This document shows positions 18,371-28,396 of a DNA stretch of 64,000 bases, piece by piece. The stretch's first letter is position 1. Each line of letters opens with the position of its first letter. Source of the stretch: Pollutimonas bauzanensis (GTDB lineage Bacteria; Pseudomonadota; Gammaproteobacteria; Burkholderiales; Burkholderiaceae_B); contig NZ_FQXE01000004.1 in NCBI RefSeq assembly GCF_900129885.1, forward strand, positions 186,001 to 250,000, read 5' to 3'. A program made the position numbers and the translations under genes. The notes below the pieces were generated by a model that was given only the letters and a program-made list of their open reading frames with translations, was not told where the DNA came from and ran no database searches.

Positions 18371-18402
18371 AGCTTGGCTTAATTTCGAGCCAGGCTTTTT
18401 TT
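18371..18402 (+). terminator. Rho-independent terminator after mlaC
   Basis: AGCTTGGCT (18371-18379) pairs with AGCCAGGCT (18387-18395) through one G-T wobble, closing a loop of about 7 bases, and is followed by a run of T to 18402. It ends seven bases before the next ATG. A TATAAT box at 18361-18366 sits immediately upstream, so a transcript started there would meet the hairpin at once. Confidence 0.75.
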
Positions 18403-18408
18403 ATTGCC

Positions 18409-19200
18409 ATGTCTGCCCTTACTCTAGAACATATCTCCAAGATATACGCCCCGCGCCCCCGCAGCATGACGGAATGGCTGTCTTCAGCGCCCAAGGCGAA
18501 AGGCTTCCAGGCCCTTGACGATGTCAGCCTGACCGTCGAATATGGCGAGTTCTTCGGACTGCTGGGCCCTAACGGCGCGGGCAAGACCACGCTTATCTCC
18601 ATTCTGGCCGGCCTGGCCAGGGCCACCTCGGGCACCGCGCGCATCTGCGGCTACGATGTCGTCGGCGATTTCAAGCAATCGCGCCGCTCGCTGGGCGTAG
18701 TGCCCCAGGAAATCGTCTACGACCCTTTCTTTACCGTGCGTGAAACCTTGCGGCTGCAATCCGGCTACTTCGGCTTGCGCGACAACGACGACTGGATAGA
18801 CGAGGTGCTGAGCAATCTGGGCCTGGCCGACAAGGCCGACGCCAATATGCGCGCGCTGTCTGGCGGCATGAAGCGGCGTGTGCTGGTGGCGCAGGCCCTG
18901 GTGCATCGCCCGCCCGTCATCATTCTCGACGAGCCCACCGCCGGCGTCGACGTCGACCTGCGCCGCACGCTGTGGGAATTCATTGCGCGCCTGAACAAGG
19001 AAGGCCACACCATATTGCTGACCACGCACTACCTGGAGGAAGCCGAAGCGCTGTGCGGCCGCATCGCCATGCTCAAGGGCGGGCGCGTCGTCGCGCTGGA
19101 CACCACCCAGGCCCTGCTGGCGCGGGTCGGCGGAAACGACCTCGAAGATGCTTTCGTGCGCATCATGCATGACGACGACTTCCTGGGAGTCACGGCATGA
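18409..19200 (+). CDS. ABC-2 exporter ATP-binding protein (YadG-like)
   Basis: ABC ATPase of 263 residues. Walker A is GPNGAGKTT, the signature is ALSGGMKRR, Walker B is PVIILDEP, and the switch histidine is in LLTTHYLEEAE. The closest remembered pattern is E. coli YadG, which pairs with the permease YadH; that pair is encoded directly downstream here with a four-base overlap. The position between mla and bolA/murA suggests an envelope-related export function, but the substrate is unknown. An insertion between the A-loop region and Walker A (residues about 10-35) is Arg/Lys/Pro-rich. Confidence 0.88.
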   Translation: MSALTLEHISKIYAPRPRSMTEWLSSAPKAKGFQALDDVSLTVEYGEFFGLLGPNGAGKTTLISILAGLARATSGTARICGYDVVGDFKQSRRSLGVVPQEIVYDPFFTVRETLRLQSGYFGLRDNDDWIDEVLSNLGLADKADANMRALSGGMKRRVLVAQALVHRPPVIILDEPTAGVDVDLRRTLWEFIARLNKEGHTILLTTHYLEEAEALCGRIAMLKGGRVVALDTTQALLARVGGNDLEDAFVRIMHDDDFLGVTA

Positions 19201-19991
19201 GCTCCTTGCCCCTGATCAAGCCGCGCACCGACATGGGGTCGGGCTTTCCCACGCTGCTGCGCAAGGAGCTTTCACGCTTCTGGAAGGTGGCCTTCCAGAC
19301 GATTGCCGCGCCGGTGCTGACCGCGCTGCTGTATCTGCTGGTCTTCGCCCACGTGCTGGAGGGCCGGGTGCAGGTGTATGGGACCGTGCCTTACACCGCG
19401 TTCCTGATCCCCGGCCTGATGATGATGAGCATGCTGCAGAATTCATTCGCCAACCCGTCATCGTCGCTGATGCAAAGCCGCATCACGGGCAACCTGGTGT
19501 TCATCCTGCTGCCGCCCCTGTCGCATCGCGAAATCTTCAGCGCCTATATACTGGCGGCTATCGCGCGCGGCCTGTGCGTGGGCGCCTGTGTCTGGCTGGT
19601 GGCCCTGTTCTTCGTCATCCTGCCGGTCGCCCATATACTTTGGGTGCTGGTGTTCGGCGTGCTGTCCTGCGGCATCATGGGCACCCTGGGCCTGATAGCG
19701 GGGCTATGGTCGGAGAAATTCGATCATCTGGCGGCCTTCCAGAATTTCCTGATCATGCCGGCCACCTTCCTGTCAGGGGTGTTCTATTCCATACACAGCC
19801 TGCCGCCGTTCTGGCAGGCCGTCTCGCGCTGGAACCCGATTTTTTATACGATAGACGGCTTTCGCTACGGCTTTTTCGCGGTGTCGGACGTATCTCCCTG
19901 GCACAGCCTGGCGGCGGTCTCCGCCGTGTTTATCGTGCTCTGTTTCTTTGCCATGCGCCTGTTGGCCAGCGGCTATAAACTACGGAACTAA
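19197..19991 (+). CDS. ABC-2 type exporter permease (YadH-like)
   Basis: Integral membrane partner of the preceding ATPase, 264 residues with about six hydrophobic segments. The region FLIPGLMMMSMLQNSFANPS and the late LSGVFYSIHSLPPFWQ ... NPIFYTIDGFRYGFF are characteristic of ABC-2 permeases of the YadH/NodJ/DrrB type. The start overlaps the ATPase stop (ATGA), so the two subunits are translationally coupled. Substrate unknown. Confidence 0.9.
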   Translation: MSSLPLIKPRTDMGSGFPTLLRKELSRFWKVAFQTIAAPVLTALLYLLVFAHVLEGRVQVYGTVPYTAFLIPGLMMMSMLQNSFANPSSSLMQSRITGNLVFILLPPLSHREIFSAYILAAIARGLCVGACVWLVALFFVILPVAHILWVLVFGVLSCGIMGTLGLIAGLWSEKFDHLAAFQNFLIMPATFLSGVFYSIHSLPPFWQAVSRWNPIFYTIDGFRYGFFAVSDVSPWHSLAAVSAVFIVLCFFAMRLLASGYKLRN

Positions 19992-19996
19992 TTGCT

Positions 19997-20245
19997 ATGT
20001 TGCCTACTCCAGAACAAGTACGCCAGTACATCGCCGACAATCTGCCCTGTGACCATCTTGAAGTGCAGGGCGACGGCTCGCACTTCGAGGCGCTCATCGT
20101 CAGCCCGGCCTTCGACGGCAAGCGCCTGATCGCCCGCCATCAATTGGTGTATTCCGCCCTCGGCGAACGCATGAAGGCCGAGATCCATGCCTTGTCCATG
20201 CGCACCCTGACTCCCGCCGAATACAAGGCGAATCCGAATGGATAA
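19997..20245 (+). CDS. BolA/IbaG-family protein
   Basis: Small single-domain BolA-fold protein of 82 residues. The segment [19 protein letters not shown], then [20 protein letters not shown] with the family histidine, and the end [11 protein letters not shown] are typical. The E. coli equivalent IbaG lies directly before murA, the same arrangement as here, where its 3' end overlaps the murA start by eight bases. Members work with monothiol glutaredoxins in Fe-S handling and acid response. It lacks the longer N-terminus of BolA proper. Confidence 0.9.
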   Translation: MLPTPEQVRQYIADNLPCDHLEVQGDGSHFEALIVSPAFDGKRLIARHQLVYSALGERMKAEIHALSMRTLTPAEYKANPNG

Positions 20246-21503
20246 ACTGCTGATTACCGGCGGCAACCGCCTCAAGGGCGAAATCACGGTATCGGGCGCC
20301 AAGAACGCGGCGCTGCCCATTCTGTGCGCCAGCCTGTTGACGGCCGACACCATCGCGCTGGAAAACGTGCCCGACCTGAAAGACATCGGCACCACGCTGC
20401 GATTGCTGGGGCAGATGGGCGTGCAGTCCGAACGCGGCGGCGACGGCATCCTGCAGTTGAACGCCTCCCTGGTGGACAGCCTGGAAGCGCCCTACGAAAT
20501 GGTCAAGACCATGCGCGCCTCCATCCTGGTGCTGGGGCCGCTCTTGACGCGCTTCGGCGAAGCGCGCGTCAGCCTGCCCGGCGGCTGCGCCATTGGCCAG
20601 CGCCCGGTCGACCAGCACATCAAGGGCCTGGAGGCCATGGGCGCCGATATCCGGATCGAACACGGCTTTGTCGTGGCCAAGGCCAAGCGGCTCAAGGGCG
20701 CGTCCATACGCACCGACATGGTCACCGTCACCGGCACCGAAAACCTGATGATGGCGGCGGTCCTGGCCGAAGGGCGGACCACGCTGGAGAACGCCGCGCG
20801 CGAGCCTGAAATCATCGACCTGGCCGAACTGCTCAACAAGATGGGCGCGCGCATACAGGGCCACGGCGGCGACCGCATCGTCATCGACGGCGTGGACCGC
20901 CTGCATGGCGCCAGCCACCGGGTGGTGGCCGACCGCATCGAAGCCGGCACCTTTTTGTGCGCGGTGGGCGCCACCGGCGGCGAGATCATGCTGCGCCAGG
21001 CCGCGCCGCAAACCATGGGCGCGATTATCGACAAGCTGCAGGAAGCGGGCCTGACCATCGCCTGCGGCGACGACTGGATCCATTGCGCGATGAGCCAGCG
21101 GCCGCGCGCGACCGGCTTTCGCACACGCGAATATCCCGGCTTTCCCACCGATATGCAGGCCCAGCTGATGGCGCTCAACACCATCGCCGACGGCACGGCG
21201 GTCATTGTCGAGAATATCTTCGAGAACCGCTATATGCACGTGCAGGAGCTCGGCCGCATGGGCGCCCGCATCGATATCGACGGCCACACCGCGGTGGTGA
21301 CCGGGGTTGCGCAACTATCGGGCGCCACCGTCATGGCCACCGACCTGCGCGCCTCGGCCAGCCTGGTCATCGCCGGCCTGGCCGCCTGCGGCGACACGGT
21401 GGTCGAACGGATTTACCATCTGGACCGCGGTTATGAGCGCATGGAAGAAAAGCTGCGCTCGGTCGGAGCCGACATTCAACGCCTAACCCGGGAAGCCGCA
21501 TGA
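20238..21503 (+). CDS. murA: UDP-N-acetylglucosamine 1-carboxyvinyltransferase
   Basis: Cytosolic enzyme of 421 residues for the first committed step of peptidoglycan synthesis, transferring enolpyruvate from PEP to UDP-GlcNAc; it is the fosfomycin target. The loop [11 protein letters not shown] contains catalytic C117, so the enzyme should be of the fosfomycin-sensitive Cys type. [10 protein letters not shown] near residue 19 and the repeated inside-out barrel halves are intact. It overlaps the BolA-type gene upstream and hisG downstream (4 bases), placing cell-wall and histidine genes in one transcript. Confidence 0.98.
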   Translation: MDKLLITGGNRLKGEITVSGAKNAALPILCASLLTADTIALENVPDLKDIGTTLRLLGQMGVQSERGGDGILQLNASLVDSLEAPYEMVKTMRASILVLGPLLTRFGEARVSLPGGCAIGQRPVDQHIKGLEAMGADIRIEHGFVVAKAKRLKGASIRTDMVTVTGTENLMMAAVLAEGRTTLENAAREPEIIDLAELLNKMGARIQGHGGDRIVIDGVDRLHGASHRVVADRIEAGTFLCAVGATGGEIMLRQAAPQTMGAIIDKLQEAGLTIACGDDWIHCAMSQRPRATGFRTREYPGFPTDMQAQLMALNTIADGTAVIVENIFENRYMHVQELGRMGARIDIDGHTAVVTGVAQLSGATVMATDLRASASLVIAGLAACGDTVVERIYHLDRGYERMEEKLRSVGADIQRLTREAA

Positions 21504-22177
21504 GCCCTGCCAGCCTAGAAAGACCCCTTACGCTAGCCTTGTCCAAAGGGCGCATCTTCGACGAGACCATGCCTCTGCTCGAAGCGGCCGGCGTGCGGGT
21601 GGCCGAGAACCCCGAAACCTCGCGCAAGCTGATACTGCCCACCAGCAGCCCCGATCTGCAGCTGATCATCGTCCGCGCGTCCGACGTGCCCACCTATGTG
21701 CAATACGGCGCGGCCGATTTCGGCATTGCCGGCAAGGATGTGCTGTACGAACACGCCGCCCAGCATCCCGGCGGCCTGTACCAGCCTGTAGACCTGAATA
21801 TCGCCCGCTGCCGCCTTTGCGTGGCGGTGCGCCGCGGCTTCGATTACGAAGCGGCCGTGCGCCAGGGCTCGCGGCTGCGCGTAGCCACCAAGTATGTGCA
21901 GGCCGCCCGCGAGCACTTTGCGCGCAAGGGCGTATATGTCGATCTGATCAAGCTTTACGGCTCGATGGAGCTTGCCCCGCTGGTAGGCCTGGCCGATGCC
22001 ATCGTTGACCTGGTTTCCACCGGCGGCACCCTCAAGGCCAACAATCTGGTGGCCGTCGAAGACGTCGCCGAGATCTCGTCGCGCCTGATCGTCAACCAGG
22101 CATCGCTCAAGACCCGCGCGGCCAAGCTGCAGCCGCTCATCGATTCGTTCGCGCGGGCCTCGGCGGCCCTGGGCTGA
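21500..22177 (+). CDS. hisG: ATP phosphoribosyltransferase, short form
   Basis: First enzyme of histidine synthesis (ATP + PRPP to phosphoribosyl-ATP). At 225 residues it lacks the C-terminal regulatory domain of long HisG, so it belongs to the short type that needs the HisRS-like regulatory subunit HisZ for activity and histidine feedback. No hisZ is in this window. [16 protein letters not shown] near the N-terminus and the PRPP-binding [14 protein letters not shown] near residue 175 are clear. The start overlaps murA by four bases. Confidence 0.96.
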   Translation: MSPASLERPLTLALSKGRIFDETMPLLEAAGVRVAENPETSRKLILPTSSPDLQLIIVRASDVPTYVQYGAADFGIAGKDVLYEHAAQHPGGLYQPVDLNIARCRLCVAVRRGFDYEAAVRQGSRLRVATKYVQAAREHFARKGVYVDLIKLYGSMELAPLVGLADAIVDLVSTGGTLKANNLVAVEDVAEISSRLIVNQASLKTRAAKLQPLIDSFARASAALG

Positions 22178-22267
22178 AGCGGGTCTTCAAGCCCGGGGCC
22201 ATACGGGAAATTCGGCCGCAATACGGTATACACTCCCTGTATATGCATTTGCCTGTTACACAACATC

Positions 22268-23584
22268 ATGTCACTCATTACACGCCTGACCACCCAGTCC
22301 GATTCATTCGAGCGCACCCTGCGCGCATTGCTGGCCTTCGATGCCTCGCAAGACGAGTCCATTGAACGCGCCACGGCGGATATCCTGCGCGACGTGCAGG
22401 CGCGCGGCGACGAGGCGGTGCTGGATTACACCCGGCGCTTCGACCGCGTGGCGGCGCCCGGCATTGCCGCGCTGGAAATCGAACGCGGCGAATGGCTGGC
22501 GGCGCTGATCGCCCTGCCCGGAGAGCAGCGCCGGGCGCTGGAAACCGCCGCCGAGCGCGTGCGCGTCTACCATGACCACCAGCGCGCCCAGACCTGGACC
22601 TATACCGAAGCCGATGGCACGGTGCTGGGCCAGAAAATCACGCCCCTGGACCGCGTCGGGCTGTACGTGCCCGGCGGCAAGGCCGCCTACCCGTCCTCGG
22701 TGCTGATGAACGCCGTTCCCGCCAAGGTGGCGGGCGTGGAAGAAGTCATCATGGTGACGCCCACGCCCGACGGCGTGCGCAACCCCATGGTGCTGGCCGC
22801 GGCCGCCATAGGCGGCGTGGACCGCGTCTGGGGCATAGGCGGCGCGCAAGCCGTCGCCGCCCTGGCCTATGGCACGCAAACCCTGGCGGCCGTGGACAAA
22901 ATCGTGGGCCCGGGCAATGCCTATGTGGCCGCCGCCAAGCGCCGCGTCTTCGGCACCGTGGGCATAGACATGATCGCCGGCCCGAGCGAGATCCTGATCA
23001 TCGCCGACGGCACGACGCCCGCCGACTGGATCGCCATGGACCTGTTTTCGCAGGCCGAGCACGACGAAATGGCCCAGGCCATCCTGCTGTGCCCCAGCGC
23101 CGGCTACCTGGACGAGGTCGAAGCCGCCATCGGCCGCCTGCTGCCATCCATGCCCCGCGCCGATATCATACGCAGCAGCCTGGCGCAGCGCGGCGCGCTG
23201 ATACTCGTGCGTGACCTGGCCGAAGCCTGCGCCATCGCCAACAATATCGCGCCCGAGCACCTGGAAATTTCCACCGCGGATCCCCAGCGGTGGGCCGATG
23301 AAATCCGCCATGCCGGCGCCATTTTCCTGGGCCGCTACAGCTCGGAAGCGCTGGGCGATTATTGCGCCGGCCCCAACCACGTATTACCCACCTCGCGCAC
23401 TGCCCGGTTTTCTTCACCGCTGGGCGTGTATGATTTCCAGAAGCGCTCCAGCCTTATCCAGGTATCGCAAGCGGGCGCTCAAACACTGGGGCGCGTAGCG
23501 GCCACGCTGGCCTATGGCGAAGGGCTGCAGGCCCATGCCGCCAGCGCCGAATACCGCCTCGACAAACCTGACCTGAAGTCCTGA
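22268..23584 (+). CDS. hisD: Histidinol dehydrogenase
   Basis: Zinc- and NAD-dependent enzyme of 438 residues that oxidises histidinol to histidine in two steps, the last of the pathway. The signature around [11 protein letters not shown] and [14 protein letters not shown] contains the zinc-binding Gln/His residues; [11 protein letters not shown] and [11 protein letters not shown] supply further active-site residues. It begins 90 bases after hisG, the largest gap in the early part of the operon, and is followed after two bases by hisB rather than the expected hisC. Confidence 0.97.
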   Translation: MSLITRLTTQSDSFERTLRALLAFDASQDESIERATADILRDVQARGDEAVLDYTRRFDRVAAPGIAALEIERGEWLAALIALPGEQRRALETAAERVRVYHDHQRAQTWTYTEADGTVLGQKITPLDRVGLYVPGGKAAYPSSVLMNAVPAKVAGVEEVIMVTPTPDGVRNPMVLAAAAIGGVDRVWGIGGAQAVAALAYGTQTLAAVDKIVGPGNAYVAAAKRRVFGTVGIDMIAGPSEILIIADGTTPADWIAMDLFSQAEHDEMAQAILLCPSAGYLDEVEAAIGRLLPSMPRADIIRSSLAQRGALILVRDLAEACAIANNIAPEHLEISTADPQRWADEIRHAGAIFLGRYSSEALGDYCAGPNHVLPTSRTARFSSPLGVYDFQKRSSLIQVSQAGAQTLGRVAATLAYGEGLQAHAASAEYRLDKPDLKS

Positions 23585-23586
23585 AC

Positions 23587-24174
23587 ATGCGCACTGCCGA
23601 CATCACCCGAAACACCAACGAAACGCGCGTGCGCGTTTCCATCAATCTCGATGGCACCGGCCGTCAGACCATCAATACAGGCGTGCCTTTCCTGGACCAC
23701 ATGCTGGACCAGATCGCGCGCCACGGCCTCATCGACCTGGACATCCAGTGCGATGGCGACACCCATATCGACGATCACCACACGGTGGAAGACGTGGGCA
23801 TCACCCTGGGCCAGGCCTTTGCCGCCGCCGTCGGCGACAAGGCCGGCCTGCGCCGCTACGGCCATTCCTACGTGCCGCTGGACGAAGCCCTGTCGCGCGT
23901 GGTGATCGATTTTTCCGGTCGCCCGGGCCTGTACTATCACATTCCTTTCACGCGCTCGCATATCGGCCGGTTCGACGTCGACCTGGCGCGCGAGTTCTTC
24001 CAGGGCTTTGTCAACCATGCGCTGGTGACCATGCATATCGACAATCTGCGCGGCGAAAACTCGCATCATCAATGCGAAACCGTGTTCAAGGCCTTCGGCC
24101 GCGCGCTGCGCATGGCCACCGAACTCGACCCCCGCAATGCCGGCGTCGTGCCGTCGACCAAGGGCGTCCTTTAA
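23587..24174 (+). CDS. hisB: Imidazoleglycerol-phosphate dehydratase
   Basis: Monofunctional dehydratase of 195 residues converting imidazoleglycerol phosphate to imidazoleacetol phosphate. It lacks the histidinol-phosphatase domain fused in E. coli HisB, so a separate phosphatase must exist elsewhere. Manganese-binding repeats are visible: [28 protein letters not shown], and later [15 protein letters not shown]. It starts two bases after hisD. Confidence 0.97.
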   Translation: MRTADITRNTNETRVRVSINLDGTGRQTINTGVPFLDHMLDQIARHGLIDLDIQCDGDTHIDDHHTVEDVGITLGQAFAAAVGDKAGLRRYGHSYVPLDEALSRVVIDFSGRPGLYYHIPFTRSHIGRFDVDLAREFFQGFVNHALVTMHIDNLRGENSHHQCETVFKAFGRALRMATELDPRNAGVVPSTKGVL

Positions 24175-24195
24175 ACCGTTGAACGGCTGCTTCCC

Positions 24196-24849
24196 GTGAA
24201 TACTATCGCCATCGTTGACTACGGCATGGGCAATTTCCATTCGGTCGCGCGCGCCCTCGCGGCCGCCGCGCCCGATGCCGACATCAAAATCTGCAACAAC
24301 GCCCGGGACATCGACCAGGCCTCGCGCGTGGTCTTTCCCGGCCAGGGCGCGATGCCCGACTGCATGCGCACCCTGACCGAATCGGGCCTGCGCGACGCCG
24401 TTATCCGGGCGGCGCGCAACAAGCCCCTGCTGGGCGTATGCGTGGGCGAGCAGATGCTGTTCACCCAAAGCGAGGAAGGCCCGGTATCCTGCCTGGACGT
24501 CTTTCCCGGCCGGGTAAAACGCTTCGCCGGCCCGCAATACGCCAGCCGCGCGCATCCTGCCCGGGACCAGGAATTGCTGAAAGTTCCCCATATGGGCTGG
24601 AACCGCGTGCAGCAGTTGCGCGACCACCCCCTGTGGGCGGGCATCCCCGACAACAGCCATTTCTATTTCGTTCATAGCTATTACGTGGAGCCCGATGATC
24701 CCGACCTGACCGTAGGGGTTAGTCACTACGGCGTGAGCTTTACCTGCGCGGTCGCAGCGGCTAACATTTTTGCCGTGCAGTTCCATCCGGAAAAAAGCGC
24801 CGATCACGGTCTGCGCCTGTACCGCAATTTTGTCGACTGGAACCCGTAA
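24196..24849 (+). CDS. hisH: Imidazole glycerol phosphate synthase, glutamine amidotransferase subunit
   Basis: Class I glutaminase of 217 residues that supplies ammonia to HisF. The nucleophile is C82 in [10 protein letters not shown], and the remaining triad residues lie in AVQFHPEKS near the C-terminus. The start is a GTG at 24196 giving [17 protein letters not shown], the standard HisH opening; no ATG fits. It lies 21 bases after hisB and about 95 bases before hisA. Confidence 0.96.
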   Translation: MNTIAIVDYGMGNFHSVARALAAAAPDADIKICNNARDIDQASRVVFPGQGAMPDCMRTLTESGLRDAVIRAARNKPLLGVCVGEQMLFTQSEEGPVSCLDVFPGRVKRFAGPQYASRAHPARDQELLKVPHMGWNRVQQLRDHPLWAGIPDNSHFYFVHSYYVEPDDPDLTVGVSHYGVSFTCAVAAANIFAVQFHPEKSADHGLRLYRNFVDWNP

Positions 24850-24944
24850 ACTGTCCACAACGCAGCAGGCAAGCGCAATATCAGGTACTGTCGGCAATAC
24901 CACATCCATTTGTTCCCATTCATTGTTTTTATCGGCTATCGATC

Positions 24945-25688
24945 ATGCTACTCATCCCCGCCATCGACCTACAAGACGGGCGTTGTGTGCGCCTTCGCCA
25001 AGGTGACCTGGACGACGCAACCATTTTCTCTGATGACCCTTCCGCTATCGCCACGCAATGGATAGACCAGGGAGCACGGCGCCTGCATCTGGTCGACCTG
25101 AACGGCGCCGTGGCCGGCAAGCCCAAGAATGAAGCCGCCATCAAGGCCATCATCGCGGCCGTGGGCGGCGATATACCGGTGCAGATCGGCGGCGGCATCC
25201 GCGACCTCGACACCATCGAACGCTACCTGGACTCGGGTATTTCCTATGTCATCATCGGCACCGCGGCGGTCAAGGATCCCGGCTTCCTGCACGACGCCTG
25301 CAGCGCCTTCCCCGGCAACATCATCGTCGGCCTCGATGCGCGCGACGGCAAGGTGGCCACCGACGGCTGGAGCAAACTGACCCGCCACGACGTGCTGGAC
25401 CTCGCGCGCAAATTCGAGGACTACGGCTGCGAAGCGATCATCTACACCGACATCGGCCGCGACGGCATGCTGTCGGGCGTCAATATCGAAGCCACCGTCA
25501 AGCTGGCGCAGCATGTGCGCATTCCCATCATCGCCTCGGGCGGCGTCACCGACCTGCGCGACATCCAGGCCCTCTGCGCCGTCGAAGAAGAGGGCATAGA
25601 AGGCGCCATCCTGGGCCGCAGCCTGTACGAAGGCACCCTGGACTTCGCCGCCGCCCAGGAAATGGCCGACGAGCTCGGAACGACATGA
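24945..25688 (+). CDS. hisA: Phosphoribosylformimino-5-aminoimidazole carboxamide ribotide isomerase
   Basis: Isomerase of 247 residues opening the ribose of ProFAR to PRFAR. It is a beta/alpha barrel with twin phosphate sites; the first half starts [18 protein letters not shown] with the catalytic Asp, and [10 protein letters not shown]-type and IASGGVTDL segments bind phosphate. [10 protein letters not shown] holds the second catalytic Asp. The ATG overlaps nothing upstream; its 3' end overlaps hisF by four bases. The 95 bases between hisH and hisA show no gene or clear hairpin. Confidence 0.97.
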   Translation: MLLIPAIDLQDGRCVRLRQGDLDDATIFSDDPSAIATQWIDQGARRLHLVDLNGAVAGKPKNEAAIKAIIAAVGGDIPVQIGGGIRDLDTIERYLDSGISYVIIGTAAVKDPGFLHDACSAFPGNIIVGLDARDGKVATDGWSKLTRHDVLDLARKFEDYGCEAIIYTDIGRDGMLSGVNIEATVKLAQHVRIPIIASGGVTDLRDIQALCAVEEEGIEGAILGRSLYEGTLDFAAAQEMADELGTT

Positions 25689-26485
25689 CTCCATCCGCCG
25701 CGGCACTGGCCGACACGGCGCTTACGCGCCGCATCATTCCCTGCCTTGACGTCACCGCGGGGCGCGTGGTCAAGGGCGTCAATTTCGTCGATCTGGTCGA
25801 CGCCGGCGACCCGGTCGAGATCGCCCAGCGCTACAACGAGCAAGGCGCCGACGAACTGACCTTCCTCGACATCACCGCCACCAGCGATGCGCGCGACCTG
25901 ATCCTGCCCATCATCGAAGCGGTCGCCAGCCAAGTGTTCATTCCCCTGACGGTGGGCGGCGGCGTGCGGCAGGTGGCCGACATCCAGCGCCTGCTCAATG
26001 CCGGCGCCGACAAGGTATCGATCAACAGCGCGGCCGTGGCCGACCCTGAACTCGTGCGCGCCGCCGCCGACTACCACGGCTCGCAGTGCATAGTCGTGGC
26101 CATCGACGCGCGCCGCGTGTCCGGCCCTGGCGAACCGGCGAAATGGGCGCTTTTCACCCACGGCGGGCGCAAGGCCACCGGCATCGATGTGCTGGAATGG
26201 GCGCGAAAAATGGCCGAGTACGGCGCGGGCGAATTGCTGCTGACCAGCATGGACCGCGATGGCACCAAGTCGGGCTTCGACCTGGAGCTCACCCGCGCAG
26301 TGTCCGACGCGGTGCCGGTGCCGGTCATCGCCTCGGGCGGGGTGGGCAATCTGCAGCATCTGGCCGACGGCGTCACCGTGGGGCGCGCCAGCGCCGTGCT
26401 GGCCGCCAGCATTTTCCACTATGGCGAATACACTGTGCAGCAAGCCAAGGAATACATGGCCGCGCAGGGTATCAAGGTACGATAG
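25685..26485 (+). CDS. hisF: Imidazole glycerol phosphate synthase, cyclase subunit
   Basis: Cyclase of 266 residues that uses ammonia from HisH to make IGP and AICAR. The barrel starts [17 protein letters not shown] with the first catalytic Asp. [12 protein letters not shown] and [12 protein letters not shown] are the phosphate sites, and [14 protein letters not shown] carries the second catalytic Asp. An Ala-rich N-terminal extension of about 14 residues precedes the usual start. It overlaps hisA by four bases. Confidence 0.97.
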   Translation: MTPSAAALADTALTRRIIPCLDVTAGRVVKGVNFVDLVDAGDPVEIAQRYNEQGADELTFLDITATSDARDLILPIIEAVASQVFIPLTVGGGVRQVADIQRLLNAGADKVSINSAAVADPELVRAAADYHGSQCIVVAIDARRVSGPGEPAKWALFTHGGRKATGIDVLEWARKMAEYGAGELLLTSMDRDGTKSGFDLELTRAVSDAVPVPVIASGGVGNLQHLADGVTVGRASAVLAASIFHYGEYTVQQAKEYMAAQGIKVR

Positions 26486-26489
26486 TCCC

Positions 26490-26894
26490 ATGACACAAGA
26501 TCCCATATGGCTAGACGCCATTACCTTCGACGGCAATGGCCTGATCCCGGCCATCGCGCAAGACGCCGACACCGGGACCATACTGATGGTCGCCTGGATG
26601 AATGCCGAATCGCTCGCCGAAACCTTCGCCACCGGGCGCGCGGTATATTGGTCGCGTTCGCGCCTCCGGCTGTGGCGCAAGGGCGAGGAATCCGGCCATG
26701 TGCAGACCGTGCATGAGCTGCGCCTGGACTGCGATGGCGATGTGCTTTTGCTCAAGGTCAAGCAGGAAGGCGGCATTGCCTGCCATACTGGGCGCGAAAG
26801 CTGCTTTTTCCGCCGCCTGGATGGCGACGCCGGCAATGCGGTCTGGACAATTACCGACCCGGTCCTGAAGGACCCCGAACTGATTTACAAATGA
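26490..26894 (+). CDS. hisI: Phosphoribosyl-AMP cyclohydrolase
   Basis: Zinc enzyme of 134 residues opening the adenine ring of phosphoribosyl-AMP. It is monofunctional; hisE is a separate gene. The region [25 protein letters not shown] and the zinc-binding cysteines in LDCDGD and [10 protein letters not shown] are typical. ATG 26490 follows the hisF stop by four bases; a longer in-frame reading would run back into hisF. Confidence 0.95.
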   Translation: MTQDPIWLDAITFDGNGLIPAIAQDADTGTILMVAWMNAESLAETFATGRAVYWSRSRLRLWRKGEESGHVQTVHELRLDCDGDVLLLKVKQEGGIACHTGRESCFFRRLDGDAGNAVWTITDPVLKDPELIYK

Positions 26895-27235
26895 CTCAAC
26901 CAGACTGCAATACCATCCTGGCCCGCCTGGCCGATACCCTGGAGTCGCGCCTGCCCCGCAATGGCGGCGACCCTGCCAGCTCATACACCGCCAAGCTGCT
27001 GGCCCGCGGCCCCGACGCCTTCCTCAAGAAGATAGGCGAGGAAGCGACCGAGCTGGTCATGGCCGCCAAGGACAATACCCCCGAGCGCATTGTCAGCGAA
27101 ACCGCGGATCTATGGTTCCATTGCATGGTCGCCCTGGCCCACTACGGCTTGCGCCCTGAACAGGTGCTGGCCGAACTGGCGCGGCGCGAAGGCACATCGG
27201 GGCTGGCCGAAAAAGCCAGCCGGCCCGAACAGTAA
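26891..27235 (+). CDS. hisE: Phosphoribosyl-ATP pyrophosphatase
   Basis: MazG-like helical pyrophosphohydrolase of 114 residues for the second step of histidine synthesis. Recognisable segments are [21 protein letters not shown] with the acidic cluster [12 protein letters not shown], and [19 protein letters not shown]. It overlaps the hisI stop (ATGA), so the two are coupled, and it ends the his cluster. Confidence 0.95.
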   Translation: MTQPDCNTILARLADTLESRLPRNGGDPASSYTAKLLARGPDAFLKKIGEEATELVMAAKDNTPERIVSETADLWFHCMVALAHYGLRPEQVLAELARREGTSGLAEKASRPEQ

Positions 27236-27256
27236 TCAACTTGCGCGAGAACCTCA

Positions 27257-27625
27257 ATGAGCGAGAACTGTCTATTTTGTAAAATTGCCAATGGCGTGAT
27301 TCCATCGAAAAAAGCCTACGAGGACGAAGAATTCTTTGCTTTTCACGACATAAATCCCGCGGCTCCCGTACACTTGCTACTTATACCGAAACGCCATATT
27401 GTTTCTTTACAGGACATCCAGCAAGACGACGCGCCATGGCTGGGTAGAATGATGGCGCTGGCGCCGCGGCTGGCCGAGGAAAACGGCTGCCGGCCGGGGC
27501 CGCAAGGCGGTTTCAGGGTGGTCGCCAACAACGGAACGGATGGCGGGCAAGAAATCGCCCACCTGCATTTTCATATTATCGGGGGCCCGCGCCCCTGGGA
27601 CAAACGCGCGGCTCCAGCCGCTTAA
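27257..27625 (+). CDS. HIT-family nucleotide hydrolase (HinT-like)
   Basis: Protein of 122 residues with the histidine triad at H102, H104 and H106 (HLHFHIIGG). Two N-terminal cysteines, C5 and C8, in ENCLFCKI may bind zinc together with downstream histidines. HIT proteins hydrolyse purine nucleoside phosphoramidates. In this group of bacteria the gene commonly lies between hisE and tatA, as here, 21 bases after hisE and 13 before tatA, so it shares the long transcript. Confidence 0.92.
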   Translation: MSENCLFCKIANGVIPSKKAYEDEEFFAFHDINPAAPVHLLLIPKRHIVSLQDIQQDDAPWLGRMMALAPRLAEENGCRPGPQGGFRVVANNGTDGGQEIAHLHFHIIGGPRPWDKRAAPAA

Positions 27626-27638
27626 CGGAGATCGTATT

Positions 27639-27869
27639 ATGGGTAGCTTCAGCATCTGGCACTGGCTTATCGTTCTAGTCATCGTGGCCCTTATTTTCGG
27701 CACCAAGAAAATCCGCAATATGGGCGAAGACCTCGGCGGCGCCGTCAAGGGCTTCAAGAAAGGCATGAACGACGCCAAGGAAGACAAAACCCCTGACGCC
27801 GTCACGCAGCAGCGCGTGCAAAGCGACGAAACCATAGACGTGCAAGCCAAAGAAAAAACTGACGTATAA
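27639..27869 (+). CDS. tatA: Twin-arginine translocase subunit TatA
   Basis: Small membrane protein of 76 residues that oligomerises to let folded proteins cross the inner membrane. It has an N-terminal helix (about residues 5-21, starting [14 protein letters not shown]), the [14 protein letters not shown] hinge and an amphipathic helix with [10 protein letters not shown], then a charged tail. The ATG at 27639 has GGAG upstream (AACGGAGATCGTATT). tatB follows after two bases. Confidence 0.96.
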   Translation: MGSFSIWHWLIVLVIVALIFGTKKIRNMGEDLGGAVKGFKKGMNDAKEDKTPDAVTQQRVQSDETIDVQAKEKTDV

Positions 27870-27871
27870 AC

Positions 27872-28396
27872 ATGTTTGACGTCAGCTTTAGCGAATTGCT
27901 GCTGATCGGCGTGATTGCGCTGATCGTGATCGGGCCCGAGCGGCTGCCCAAGGTAGCCCGCACGCTCGGGCATTTGATCGGCCGCGCCCAGCGCTACGTC
28001 AGCGATGTCAAGACCGATATCCAGCGCGAGATGGACCTGGACGAGCTCACCGACCTCAAAGGCCAGATGGAAGACGCCGCCAAGTCGGTCAAGTCGTCCA
28101 TGCAGGATGCCAGCGCCAGCTTGCGCAAGCCGCTGGACGAAGCCCAGCAGGCGCTCAAGGACGCGTCCGCATCGGTGGACACGCTGGTGAAAGACACCAA
28201 GGCGCAGGCCAGCCTCGATGTCAGGCCGGCGGAGCCCGGGCAGCCGGCGGAGCCCCCCCCCGCGGCGCCCGGCGGCGCGGCCGAATCCGCCGAGCCGCCG
28301 GCCGACACCGTCGATACCTCCACTCTGCCGCTGCCGGGGTTCGCCCAGCGCGAACCCGTGCCGGTTGAAAAATCCGACACGGAGACGCCCACATGA
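27872..28396 (+). CDS. tatB: Twin-arginine translocase subunit TatB
   Basis: Receptor subunit of 174 residues that binds Tat signal peptides with TatC. The N-terminal helix and Glu (FSELLLIGVIALIVIGPERLP) is the TatB pattern, followed by an amphipathic helix with AQRYVSDVKTDIQREMDL. A long Ala/Lys coiled segment and a Pro/Ala-rich tail from about residue 115 are typical of betaproteobacteria. It overlaps tatC by four bases. Confidence 0.96.
   Translation: MFDVSFSELLLIGVIALIVIGPERLPKVARTLGHLIGRAQRYVSDVKTDIQREMDLDELTDLKGQMEDAAKSVKSSMQDASASLRKPLDEAQQALKDASASVDTLVKDTKAQASLDVRPAEPGQPAEPPPAAPGGAAESAEPPADTVDTSTLPLPGFAQREPVPVEKSDTETPT

Noticed and set aside
22178-22267. Histidine leader peptide attenuator between hisG and hisD
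   Set aside because: No short frame with consecutive His codons and no terminator/antiterminator pair was found.
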